A stretch of DNA of 64,000 nucleotides. Source: Mycoplasmopsis bovis PG45 (GTDB lineage: Bacteria > Bacillota_I > Bacilli_A > Mycoplasmatales > Metamycoplasmataceae). The notes below the pieces were generated by a model, which saw nothing but the letters and a program-made list of their open reading frames with translations, made no database searches and was not told the origin of the DNA. Position numbers and translations under genes: made by a program. Positions within the stretch are counted from its first letter, which is position 1, and each line of letters starts with the position of its first letter. Below are positions 44,201 through 52,431 of the stretch, piece by piece. The DNA is taken from contig NC_014760.1 in NCBI RefSeq assembly GCF_000183385.1, positions 620,001 to 684,000 of the forward strand. The letters run 5' to 3'.

Positions 44201-45717
44201 TCTACTTTTTTTGTCCTAGTGTATTAAGAGGTGGTTTTTTATTCTGCAAAGCATAATTGAAGATAAAAAGTTAATAAATTCAGTTGCTAATAATCTATAG
44301 TTTCCTTGAACATTTGCTTCGTTTTGTTCAAGCACATTTTTAAACTGTTTAAAAAGCAATTCAATTTCTCATCTCTTTTTATATGCGACATAAATTATCT
44401 TTTAAGTCCAAATCATAATTACACTCAAAAATTATTAATCCAAAAAGATTTTCTCTTTCTAGTAATTTAATTTCATCATACGCACCTTTTTTGTGTGCAC
44501 GACTTATGAAATTTTTCTTTTCTACCATTTCAGTTAGGGTTGATTTATAACAAAGATAATATTTGTTGTTGATGATAATTTTCTTTGCTCTTATTGTGTC
44601 GTCATCATAAGTAAAAGTGAAATTAAATCCAGATTTTAAATTAAATTTTTTAAAAGTATGATTTATTTTTATAGGCATTAAATATTTAATATTTTTTTCT
44701 CTCATTAAGTTTTTACATTCTTTATCATCAAATCCTCTATCAAGAATTAAGAATCCATTTTTAATCTTATAAGTTCTTAAAAAGTCTCTAAAAGCAGTGT
44801 AATCTAGCATATTTCCTGGGTAAACAGAACTAGCAACAGGTTCTTGTGCATTAATATCATAAGCATAAATAAGGTTTAAGTTTTGAGCGCCTTTAGTTCT
44901 AGACTTTCTAGACATTTCAGAGAAAATGTTAGTTTCTGATGTATTGTTTTTCAACATACCATCAATAACTATTGAGTGGTTTGAAAACTCTTCTAATCTT
45001 TTATTCATAAAGTCTTCCATCTTCGAACTAGATTTACCTATTTTCTCTAAAAAACTTGAGATAGTGTTTGGTGATAGTGCACATTTTGGGTATATTTCAG
45101 AAATAAAATTTGTATCATACTCATGTTTTAAATGTTCGTTTTTAATATCTGAAAACATAGTTCTTAAAGAGGCTATAACATATAATTTTCTAGCATCTTC
45201 AAAATCATAAAAATTTAAAAGTTCTCTAAAGATATGATTGTTTAATTTTTCATTTAGCGCAAATAAACCATATGATTTAATATCTACTTCATATGTTTGC
45301 TTTTCTATGCTTTGAAAAACACCATTAATAATCTTTCCAATCACTCCTTTTTCAACAGGAATAATTTTTTCATTTTTTCTTATTGATGTTCTTTGTATAA
45401 CATTATAAATACCTTCTTTTGAGGTTGCTTTTACTCTGGTACTAGATGGTCTTGGAATTTTTAATATGTCTTTAGGAATGGCCATTTTTATATCTCCTTT
45501 TTTATGTGTTAAACACTATACATATATGTTTATTTTACCACCTATTTTTAATTTTTTAAACTTTTCTTTAATGAAATTGAACAAAAAATAGAACTTTTTT
45601 AGCTCTAAATTTAGGAAAATTTAATTATTTAGATAATTTAATGTATTTAATGGACAAAAATAAGAATTTTTTAGTAAATTATTAAAATTATATAGTGTCC
45701 AAAATTGGGAATTTTTT

Positions 45718-45725
45718 AATATACT
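45718..45725. repeat. Target-site duplication of the nested IS, right copy
   Basis: AATATACT, identical to 42698-42705. Confidence 0.85.
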
Positions 45726-45821
45726 ATTAAAGTAGTTTATATTTTTTCTATTCATTAACTGTTAGTTGTCTAGCTATAATAAAATAACCCTTCTACATAA
45801 AAAAACTAAATAAAAAAATAA

Positions 45822-45849
45822 GAGCTTCTTTTAATTAAAAAAGATGCTC
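45822..45849 (-). terminator. Terminator downstream of the repeat lipoprotein gene
   Basis: GAGC-TCTTTT and AAAAGA-GCTC form a stem on the minus strand with a central TTAATT; a T-rich run follows. Confidence 0.55.
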
Positions 45850-45861
45850 CCATAAATGAAA

Positions 45862-45912
45862 GTTCAAGTGCAACACCAATTAAGGTAAAATTTAATTACG
45901 GAGCACTTGAAC
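45862..45912. repeat. Perfect 10-bp inverted repeat with a 31-nt centre
   Basis: GTTCAAGTGC at 45862-45871 and GCACTTGAAC at 45903-45912. The centre contains a second, weaker symmetry (AATTAAGGTAAAATTTAATTA). It could be a transcript-end structure for the lipoprotein gene or the scar of a mobile element. Confidence 0.5.
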
Positions 45913-45942
45913 CTACAATCAAGCAAGCAGATCTGAAGAAAT

Positions 45943-46842
45943 CTACATTTTTTTCTTAAGGTCTTTTAATTTCTCAATTACGGCTTTAATTTCCACTCTG
46001 GATTCTTCATATTGTTTTAATAGGATATCTAATAGTTTATTTTTACTTCCAGGATCTCCAATAACTTTCTCAATTTCCTTTTTGGTTTCTTCATAGCTAG
46101 ATATTAATCTTTCATATAATTCAAAAAGTTTTTTTACTATTGGTAGGATTTTAGCATGCTTCTTTAGTAATTCATTAGCTTCTTCTACCTCTTTTAGTGT
46201 GATTAATAAATTAGCAAATTCTGATGTTTCTTTTCCGTATTCATTAACTTTATCTAAATAGGTGCTTATTTCAGAATTTTCTATTGGCATATCATTTTGT
46301 GCGTTTTCACTAGGTCTTGTTGGTTCATTACTACTGCCATCAGTTTTTGAATCTTGATCTTTTTGGTCTGAGTTAGTTCCTGAATCTTGTTTTTGTTTAT
46401 CGTTCATTGTTTCAGAAGAATTTTTTTCATCTGTATGTTCATTTTTCATACTCTTGCCTTCTTCAGATTTTGAAGAGTCTTTATCTGTTTTTTCTTCCAT
46501 CTTTGAATCTATACTGCTTTTATCTTGTTTTTGTTTATCGTTCATTGTTTCAGAAGAATTTTTTTCATCTGTATGTTCATTTTTCATACTCTTGCCTTCT
46601 TCAGATTTTGAAGAGTCTTTATCTGTTTTTTCTTCCATCTTTGAATCTATACTGCTTTTATCTTGTTTTTGTTTATCGTTCATTGTTTCAGAAGAATTTT
46701 TTTCATCTTTATTTTCATTTATCTTAATATCTTTTTCCATTTTGTTATCTGCTTTTGCTTCGGCGATGCAACTAGCAGATAAAAATGGCAATGAGATAAT
46801 TGGCGACAGCGTTGTTAATAATAAAAATTTAGATTTTTTCAT
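45943..46842 (-). CDS. Lipoprotein with internal 46-residue tandem repeats
   Basis: Predicted surface lipoprotein of 299 residues. The signal peptide ends at FLSASC (Cys25). Residues 46-91 and 92-137 are identical or nearly identical 46-residue units rich in Lys, Glu, Asp and Ser (DEKNSSETMNDKQKQDKSSI and onward), with a third partial unit to residue 153. The C-terminal third is helical with heptad character (VEEANELLKKHAKILPIVKK). AAGGA lies 4-9 nt before the ATG. A GA dinucleotide tract lies 60-84 bp upstream. The gene looks like a size-variable antigen; function unknown. Confidence 0.85.
   Translation of the reverse strand: MKKSKFLLLTTLSPIISLPFLSASCIAEAKADNKMEKDIKINENKDEKNSSETMNDKQKQDKSSIDSKMEEKTDKDSSKSEEGKSMKNEHTDEKNSSETMNDKQKQDKSSIDSKMEEKTDKDSSKSEEGKSMKNEHTDEKNSSETMNDKQKQDSGTNSDQKDQDSKTDGSSNEPTRPSENAQNDMPIENSEISTYLDKVNEYGKETSEFANLLITLKEVEEANELLKKHAKILPIVKKLFELYERLISSYEETKKEIEKVIGDPGSKNKLLDILLKQYEESRVEIKAVIEKLKDLKKKM
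46384..46707 (-). repeat. 138-bp tandem repeat (2.3 copies) inside the lipoprotein gene
   Basis: Two complete 138-bp units and a 48-bp partial unit. The period is a multiple of three, so gain or loss of a unit keeps the reading frame. Confidence 0.85.
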
Positions 46843-46901
46843 ATTTTCCTTTATATATAGATAAAAATTGATATTTTATATGGCTAATCTTTATATGTAA
46901 G

Positions 46902-46926
46902 GAGAGAGAGAGAGAGAGAGAGAGAG
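46902..46926. repeat. (GA)12.5 dinucleotide tract in the promoter region
   Basis: A 25-bp uninterrupted GA run (CT on the coding strand of the lipoprotein gene at 45943-46842). It lies between that gene and the divergent PTS IIB gene. A TATAAA-like -10 candidate for the lipoprotein gene lies at 46890-46895, so the tract would span its -35/spacer region. Confidence 0.85.
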
Positions 46927-47016
46927 CAAATTTATGGAATCGCTTCCATAAATTGTGGATGTACTTTTAGTGTAATAAAATAAAGTAAATTAGCAAATAA
47001 ATAGAAGGTAATAATA

Positions 47017-47316
47017 ATGGCTAAAGCAAACAAGATATTAGACACTAATACTGAAGAATACAAACAACCTAAGCAAATAATTCAGGCATTAGGTGGATTG
47101 GAAAACATTTCTAAGTATCGCAACTGTGCAACAAAATTAAGATATGACATTGTCAACAAAGATTTAGTAAATGAAACAGAATTAATAAACTCAGGAGCAA
47201 GCGCAGTTAACTTTGTTGGAGATAATCATGTTCAAGTCAGATTTGGCCTTAAAACAGTCAAATTGGCAAAAAATATTAGAGAAGTTAGAGATAGCAAAAG
47301 CTCAAAAAATGAGTAA
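47017..47316 (+). CDS. Stand-alone PTS EIIB-like domain (glucose family)
   Basis: A 99-residue protein matching the EIIB domain of glucose/N-acetylglucosamine-type phosphotransferase systems: QIIQALGGLENISKYRNCATKLRYDIV, with the phospho-acceptor Cys37 in the family motif C-A-T-x-L-R, then NSGASAVNFVGDNHVQVRFG. No EIIC or EIIA is in this window. It may serve a membrane EIIC encoded elsewhere, or have a regulatory role. It is divergent from the repeat lipoprotein and ends before a terminator. Confidence 0.8.
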   Translation: MAKANKILDTNTEEYKQPKQIIQALGGLENISKYRNCATKLRYDIVNKDLVNETELINSGASAVNFVGDNHVQVRFGLKTVKLAKNIREVRDSKSSKNE

Positions 47317-47437
47317 ATGCAAAGTTAGATATTTACTAAACTTTTGTATGTCCGCTACTATTGATTTTGCATTTAGTGCAATATAAACATTCATAAATTT
47401 ATGGATCTAACCTAAATATTTTTTAACAAAAACAAAT

Positions 47438-47468
47438 AAAATGAAGACCATAAAATGATCTTCATTTG
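47438..47468. terminator. Bidirectional terminator
   Basis: AAATGAAGA/TCTTCATTT hairpin with an 11-nt loop between the convergent IIB and DUF285 lipoprotein genes. Confidence 0.7.
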
Positions 47469-47474
47469 TTGTTA

Positions 47475-48383
47475 CTAATTCGTTTTAGGTCTTTCTAGTA
47501 ATGTTCCTTCTTTGAATTGTGGCTGTTTTTCTTTTGCTCAATCGGTTTTAGCTGCTTTTGCAAATTCCACAGCATCTTTAACTGATGAAACATTTAATCT
47601 CGATAGATCTTTATCATATGCTTTTGTTCCGTAAAACATACTTCTCATGTTTGTTACATTTTCTGTATTTCAATTTGTAATGTCTTGGTTGAATTTTTCT
47701 GCTTTATAAAACATTAAACTTGTGTTATATACGCCACTTAAATCTCAAGATGAAATATCTTGATTGAATTCCTTACTTTCCAAAAACATTTTGTGCAAGT
47801 TTGTTATTTCTTTTGGTAATTCTGTTGGTACTTTTGTAACAGTTTTAGGCATTTGTGCAACCCTAATTGTTTTGCTATCATCATAATATCCAATTCTAAC
47901 TATTACTGTTGCTTCTTTTGCCTTTTCATCTAATGATAAATCCTGAGCGTCAGTTTCATGTTGCATGCCATCTTTACCAATATAAATTGTGCTTTGTTTA
48001 CCAATAGTAACTTTTCCTAGTTCTAGATCAACTTGTTCAGATCCAACCTTGAACATAATTTTTTGTCCTTCTTGTTCTTTTACAGGTCTTTTTCTAGCTT
48101 CATCACTATTAGCCAATGAAATTGAGTTCTTTAATTCAGCATCTTCAATGCTATCTTTAAGCATATTTAAGATAACTGTGTAGTTATGTGCACTGTTAAG
48201 TTTGTTTTTTATTTTTGTCTCTCATGCTTTTACAACTTTTGCTACAGATTCGCTTTCTTTTTTGTCATTCGTTTCAGGCTTTTTATTTTCATTATTCATC
48301 ATTCCATCACAACTAGCAGCTATAAATGGAATTGCAGCTAATGATGTAGCTGAAGTCGCTAATAACATTTTTAATTTTTTCAA
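47475..48383 (-). CDS. DUF285-repeat lipoprotein
   Basis: Predicted surface lipoprotein of 302 residues. The signal peptide ends at FIAASC (Cys25). The C-terminal half holds DUF285-type repeats common in mycoplasma surface proteins: MFLESKEFNQDISSWDLSGV, then SLMFYKAEKFNQDITNWNTE and NVTNMRSMFYG. The start is read as TTG at 48383, with GGGAG 9-10 nt upstream; an ATG six codons in would shorten the n-region. Several Trp are TGA. A C10 tract next to the -10 box suggests phase-variable expression. Confidence 0.85.
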
Positions 48384-48431
48384 GTTAATATTCTCCCTTA
48401 TTATTTTTTTTATAAGTAGTTTAGAGTTAAT

Positions 48432-48456
48432 ATTATAAGGTAAATAGGGGGGGGGG
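48432..48456 (-). promoter_or_regulatory. Promoter with C10 homopolymer tract
   Basis: On the minus strand TATAAT (48432-48437) is preceded by 9 nt and then exactly ten C (48447-48456). The tract fills the spacer and -35 positions of the DUF285 lipoprotein promoter, 49-73 bp before its start. A ten-base G/C run is striking in such AT-rich DNA. Confidence 0.75.
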
Positions 48457-48612
48457 TAGCTTTTTCCAATAATTTTCCATAAATTTTTTTAAAATTGTTT
48501 TCACATTGTTAAGCAAATATACTTTTTGTTGTTGCAAAATATCATAAATATGGCATTCCAATAGTGCTGTTATATAGCGGTTTTAGTAAGAATATTGCTG
48601 ATTGTTGATAAC

Positions 48613-49230
48613 TTATGTTATGTTTGTTGTTGTTTTTATTTTTTCTTTTACATTTTCAGAAATTTCTTTAATAGCTTTAGCTTCATTAGTAAAAGCACCA
48701 CTATCATTATTATTAGATGTTTCTCATTTATCAATATTTGTAATATTTTTGTCTATCTTGTCACTTAAGAAGCTTAATTTTTCAATTGTTTCTTTAACAG
48801 TGCCCAGCTCATCCCTTTGATTTTTGGTAATCTTTATAATATCTAAAATAACTTCACCTTTTATAAGTTTTGAATCTGGCTTAGCTTCAATTACTACCTT
48901 ATCAATCTCATCTTTTATCGCTTCTTTGTCCAATGTAAAAGTAAAATCCTCATAATTTAGATTTGGCAATGACAAATCTTTTTGCAATGCCTCTAATATT
49001 TATGTTCTAAAAAGAAAATTTGTTAAAAACTTAAAATTATCTTTATTGACTGTAGATAAGTCCTTTTTGTCAGCTGTACTATCGTTTTTATCTGCATTTG
49101 CTTCAGATATTTTAAGTGTAAATGATACATTTACACTTCCAGTGTACTTTTTGCTTTCATTCTTAACACTAACTACTACACTTGTTTTTTGTATGTTAGA
49201 TACTTCTAGTTCAGAAATATCAATCTTGAC
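48613..49230 (-). pseudogene. Decayed Lipoprotein_17-type lipoprotein gene
   Basis: The frame encodes repeat units similar to the neighbouring gene at 49401-52073 (ELEVSNIQKTSVVVSVKNES; LQKDLSLPNLNYEDFTFTL; ITNIDKWETS matching LRNITKWEAS). It has no start codon or signal peptide (TAA directly upstream of 49230) and an internal TAA near 48998. It is a dead tandem paralogue. Region 48457-48612 downstream holds no gene. Confidence 0.75.
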
Positions 49231-49358
49231 TTATTTTTCTATTTGTTTTCATAATTGTTTATATCTTTATTTAAAAAAGATATTTCCTGCCAATTTTATA
49301 TAGGAGTTAAAATTCAGAACACTAACATGAAATAAAAGTAAGTCATTTATTGAATAAC

Positions 49359-49388
49359 AAAAAATATAGAAAACTCTATATTTTTTGT
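49359..49388 (-). terminator. Terminator of the interrupted lipoprotein gene
   Basis: AAAAATATAGA and TCTATATTTTT perfect stem, loop of 4 nt, with T-run on the minus strand. Confidence 0.75.
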
Positions 49389-50383
49389 CGTAAGTGTTAG
49401 TTACTAAAATCAATTGATATTTCTGCTTCTTTAGATCCATCTTTTGGTTTAGCAACCTTTTTAAGGTCTTTCATTATCTTTGTATAGTCTGTTGTAACTT
49501 TACCATTTACTTTAGGTTTAACTGCTGAGTCATATGCAACTGATACTAATGATATGTCAACATTTAACTTATTAAACTCATCATTATCAATGTCATTTTT
49601 GCCTTTGATTGCTTGTTCTAATTTTTCAACAGTTTTAGTATATTTATCTTTTAGTTTAGTAGCAACTTCTTTAATTTTTGTTGCTAGATTTTCAAATTCT
49701 TGTTTTTTGCTTTCTTCACTGGCTTCTCATTTAGTAATGTTTCTTAAATTATCTTCCATCTTTTTAGCTTGTGCCTTAAATTTGGTTATATATTCGCTTA
49801 CTAATTTAACATTGTTGCCTAGCGGTGCTAGTTTTGGTAAAACTATTTCAAGCTTGCCAAAAATATTTTCAGAATCGGGGTTTGAAATAACTATTAATTT
49901 TCCTTCCTTATCATTTGTTGCTGCAGAATCTAGGGTAATAGTTATATCTTTTTCACTTAAGTTAGGTAAACTAAGCTCTTTTCTTAAGATAGTAGCCATT
50001 TCTTTTACACCAGTGTAGTTACTAATGCCACTAAGATTTTCCTTCTTAACTGTAGAAATATCAACTCTTTTTACCTTTTTAGATGTAAAAGTGACTTGAA
50101 TTCTTCCACTATAAAGTTTAGAATCTTTTTTAGCCTCTATAACAGCTCCAGTTGATTTAATGTCTTTAGCTTCTAATTGAGATAAGTCAATTTTTACTTC
50201 CTTTGTATCATTAGCTTTGGCTAAAGCATTTAATATGTGTTTTTCACCAGGGGTGTCTAGCTTTAAGTCTTCATATACATTAATTTCACCTAAATTTAAG
50301 GTTTTGATTACTTTATCCAAACCTTGAGTGTTGCCGCATTTAGCAGCTAATAATGGAACAGTTGCTACAGATGATATTGCAGA

Positions 50384-50393
50384 TATACTAAAT
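50384..50393. repeat. Target-site duplication, left copy
   Basis: TATACTAAAT, repeated at 52041-52050 on the other side of the IS. Confidence 0.8.
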
Positions 50394-52040
50394 TAAAAAA
50401 GTTTTAGTGTAATGCTATATTTCTAACAATTCCGCAAGGTCTTGAACATATTTCAACACCTTGCGTTTTTTTCATTCTGTATTATTTATTACTTCAACTT
50501 TGTAACTTCTCAAATATTCTATAATCTGTCTGAATGAGTAGTTTTGATGAAGATTTAGTCTTATAAAATTGTTCTTAACTTTTGTCGCAATTATTAGTGA
50601 CAAGTAGTTTATAAACTCTGTTGTGTAAACTTTCATTTCTGAATGAACTCTTGTTTTTGATAGTTCCAAAATATTTTTGTAAAAGTTAAACATTTCTTCA
50701 ATTTCTCATCTTTGATCATATAGTGTGTATACATCCTCTAATGAAAGGTCAACATTGGATTCAAAAACAATGACACCAAAAAATTGATTATTTTTATTGA
50801 ATTCATCAATGTTAAATGTATTTCTTTTTAGATGTTTTTGATAGTTTCCAACACTTTCTTTGCCAGCTATTTCTAAGTCTTTAAATAGATAAAAAAACTT
50901 TCCATTTATTTGCTTTTTAGACCCTAGTAATTGCTTATCTTTAATTTTCACAGGAGTCAAGTTTTCATCAAGTTTTTCTTCTCTAATTAATGTTGTATTT
51001 CTCTTTAATGGCAAAAGATACTTAACATTTTTATTCTGTTCTAAAAGCTCTGTAATTGCTTTAGTTCTAAAGCCTTTATCAGCAACTAATATTTCGCCAG
51101 TGCTAGGCACATTTTCCAAAAAGTCCTCAAAAATAGTCGAATCCAGCATATTTCCTTGGTATGGTCTGTGATAAATTGGCTCTTTGGTATATAAGACACA
51201 AGTGTAAAGTAAGGTAAAATCTTTGCTACCTTTAACCTTGCCTTTTCTTGATCATTGAGAAAAAGTTACTTCATCTGAATTATAAGATTTAAGTGTGCCA
51301 TCAATAATTTGCACTCTACCTTTAAACTCATTTATTCTATCTAACATGAAGTTATGTATATTTGAATATGCTCTACCAGTTTTTTCAAAGAAGTCTGGTA
51401 ATAATGATTCAGATAAACCAACCTTTTTAAATAATTCAGACATAAATGAAGTTTCATAGTAAAACTTTAAATCACGATTAACGGCTTTTGGATAGGCACA
51501 TCTAAGAATAGCAATTACATATAATTTGTAAGCTGTTGATGAATCAAAATGTGTTAGTAATTTTTCCAAAATATCATTGCTATTTTTTGTAAAAATTGCT
51601 ATGTTACCATAGTCTTTTATATCTGTTTTTTCTTGATTTTTCTTAGATCTTGTACCTACTGGGATAGGTGTTTCAAAAGGAACAAATTTGTAATCTACTA
51701 TTTCGCCAACAATTGCCAAATCTTTTGGAATTGCTTTTCCATTCACATATTTGCTGGTTCTTTTTACAACTTTAAATTTTCCAAAGTAATTCTTTACAAC
51801 TGTGTTTTTAGGTCTTTCAACTTGTCTTATTTCAACTGGAATTGCCATTTTCAAATTCTCCTAAATATATAGCATTATAACTATATTATAACACAAAATT
51901 TAAATAGAGAAATAAATAAAATTAATTTTTTTATGATGACATTAGCAGCATTTTTTAAGTCTTTGTCAGAAAAATAAATAAAAAAATGTCTACATTGTTC
52001 AAAATGCGACATTTTGTATAGTATTATGGGGTATAACTTT
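50394..52040 (-). mobile_element. IS4/IS1634-type insertion sequence (1,647 bp)
   Basis: Bounded by the 10-bp direct repeat TATACTAAAT. The ends share an imperfect inverted similarity (AAAAAAGTTTTAGTGTAATG versus AAAGTTATACCCCATAATA). It carries one intact transposase gene. It is related to, but not the same as, the outer element at 42706-45717. Confidence 0.8.
50415..51848 (-). CDS. IS4/IS1634-type transposase, intact
   Basis: DDE transposase of 477 residues. Catalytic aspartates are in VQIIDGTLK and ILVADKGFR, and the Glu is in LYDQRWEIEEMFNFYK, the Y-R-E-type signature of the IS4 superfamily. In-frame TGA codons at the Trp of SQWSRKG, QRWEIEE and TEWKKRK explain apparent breaks. The start ATGGCA at 51848 follows AGGAGA by 8 nt. 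The stop is TAG at 50415-50417. It aligns along its length with the disrupted transposase at 42728-45485 (both begin MAIP). Confidence 0.88.
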
Positions 52041-52050
52041 TATACTAAAT
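52041..52050. repeat. Target-site duplication, right copy
   Basis: TATACTAAAT, identical to 50384-50393. Confidence 0.8.
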
Positions 52051-52193
52051 AGTATTTTCCTATTCATTTTCATAATGTATTTATCTTTTTATAAAAGATA
52101 TCTCCTCACACTTAAATAATATCTACATTAATATTATAAATTATTTAAATAGCCAGATAATACTTGCTACACTATAAAAAGGCAAAATAAATA

Positions 52194-52219
52194 AAAAACC
52201 AAGACTTTAACCTTGGTTC
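52194..52219 (-). terminator. Terminator downstream of tRNA-Gly
   Basis: AACCAAG/CTTGGTT stem with a run of T on the minus strand. Confidence 0.7.
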
Positions 52220-52247
52220 TAATTTTTAGCTTGAAAACTCAAACATA

Positions 52248-52321
52248 TGGAGCAAATGACGGGAATCGAACCCGCATGACCAGCTTGGAAGGCTGGAGTT
52301 CTACCATTGAACTACATTTGC
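52248..52321 (-). tRNA. tRNA-Gly (anticodon UCC)
   Basis: On the minus strand the acceptor GCAAATG pairs with CATTTGC, followed by T and an encoded CCA. The anticodon arm CCAGC-CTTCCAA-GCTGG gives anticodon TCC, and the T arm is GCGGGTTCGATTCCCGT. All cloverleaf arms are visible. Length is 74 nt with CCA. Confidence 0.95.
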
Positions 52322-52431
52322 AAAAATGTAATAATATTATACAAAAGTAAAATAATTTTAAAAGTATTTTATTTTGTTGTCATTTATTACATAAAACTCT
52401 ATTTCATAGGCTTTTTAGTAAAATTATCTAT

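Larger units (their letters stand above)
42884..44221 (-). mobile_element. IS3-family insertion sequence
   Basis: An element of about 1.34 kb with imperfect terminal repeats. CACTAGGACAA opens the right end and AAACTAGGACAA the left end, both followed within 20 nt by TAGACAT. It is flanked by TAT at 42881-42883 and 44222-44224, consistent with the 3-bp duplications of IS3-family insertions. The termini are set by reconstructing the interrupted transposase frame. It carries one transposase gene and an outward-guarding hairpin at 44181. Confidence 0.8.
42728..45485 (-). pseudogene. IS4/IS1634-type transposase, frameshifted and split by an IS3-type insertion
   Basis: The main part (45485 down to about 44390) encodes about 366 residues, with aspartates in IVIDGML and LILDRGFDD. 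A +1 frameshift near 44388-44396 leads to a premature TAA; the shifted frame continues as YVAYKKRWEIELLFKQFKNV, supplying the catalytic Glu, until the IS3 insertion at 44221. The last about 50 residues resume at 42880 and end at TAG 42728-42730. Removing the insert and one 3-bp duplication rejoins HLLI and NSGVLD. The related intact transposase at 50415 aligns throughout. Non-functional unless recoded. Confidence 0.85.
42706..45717 (-). mobile_element. Nested mobile element: IS4/IS1634-type element carrying an IS3-type insertion
   Basis: The element is bounded by perfect 26-bp inverted repeats (ATAGTGTCCAAAATTGGGAA and T-run at the right end; its complement at the left) and by the 8-bp direct repeat AATATACT. 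Total length is 3,012 bp. The inner IS3-type element occupies 42884-44221, leaving an outer element of about 1.67 kb. The same outer-inner junction occurs in inverted orientation at the window start. Confidence 0.9.
49401..52073 (-). pseudogene. Lipoprotein_17-type lipoprotein gene split by an IS in its signal peptide
   Basis: The start ATG at 52073 encodes MKMNRKILFSI and is then cut by the IS at 52040. Beyond the IS at 50383 the frame resumes as SAISSVATVPLLAAKCGN, giving a complete signal peptide and lipobox when rejoined. The remainder encodes about 320 residues with two or more repeat units of the same family as the lipoprotein at 30043 (LRKELSLPNLSEKDITITL). The coding sequence otherwise looks intact, with TGA as Trp in ITKWEAS, to TAA at 49401. 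Precise excision would restore it. Confidence 0.85.

Noticed and set aside
45943-46842. Interpretation of the repeat lipoprotein as part of a vsp/vpma-type switching family
   Set aside because: There is only one such gene here, no recombinase gene, and no repeated shared 5' cassette or recombination site.
46407-46864. Two plus-strand frames with repeats opposite the lipoprotein gene
   Set aside because: They mirror the 138-bp tandem repeats of the real gene on the other strand and have no start signals.
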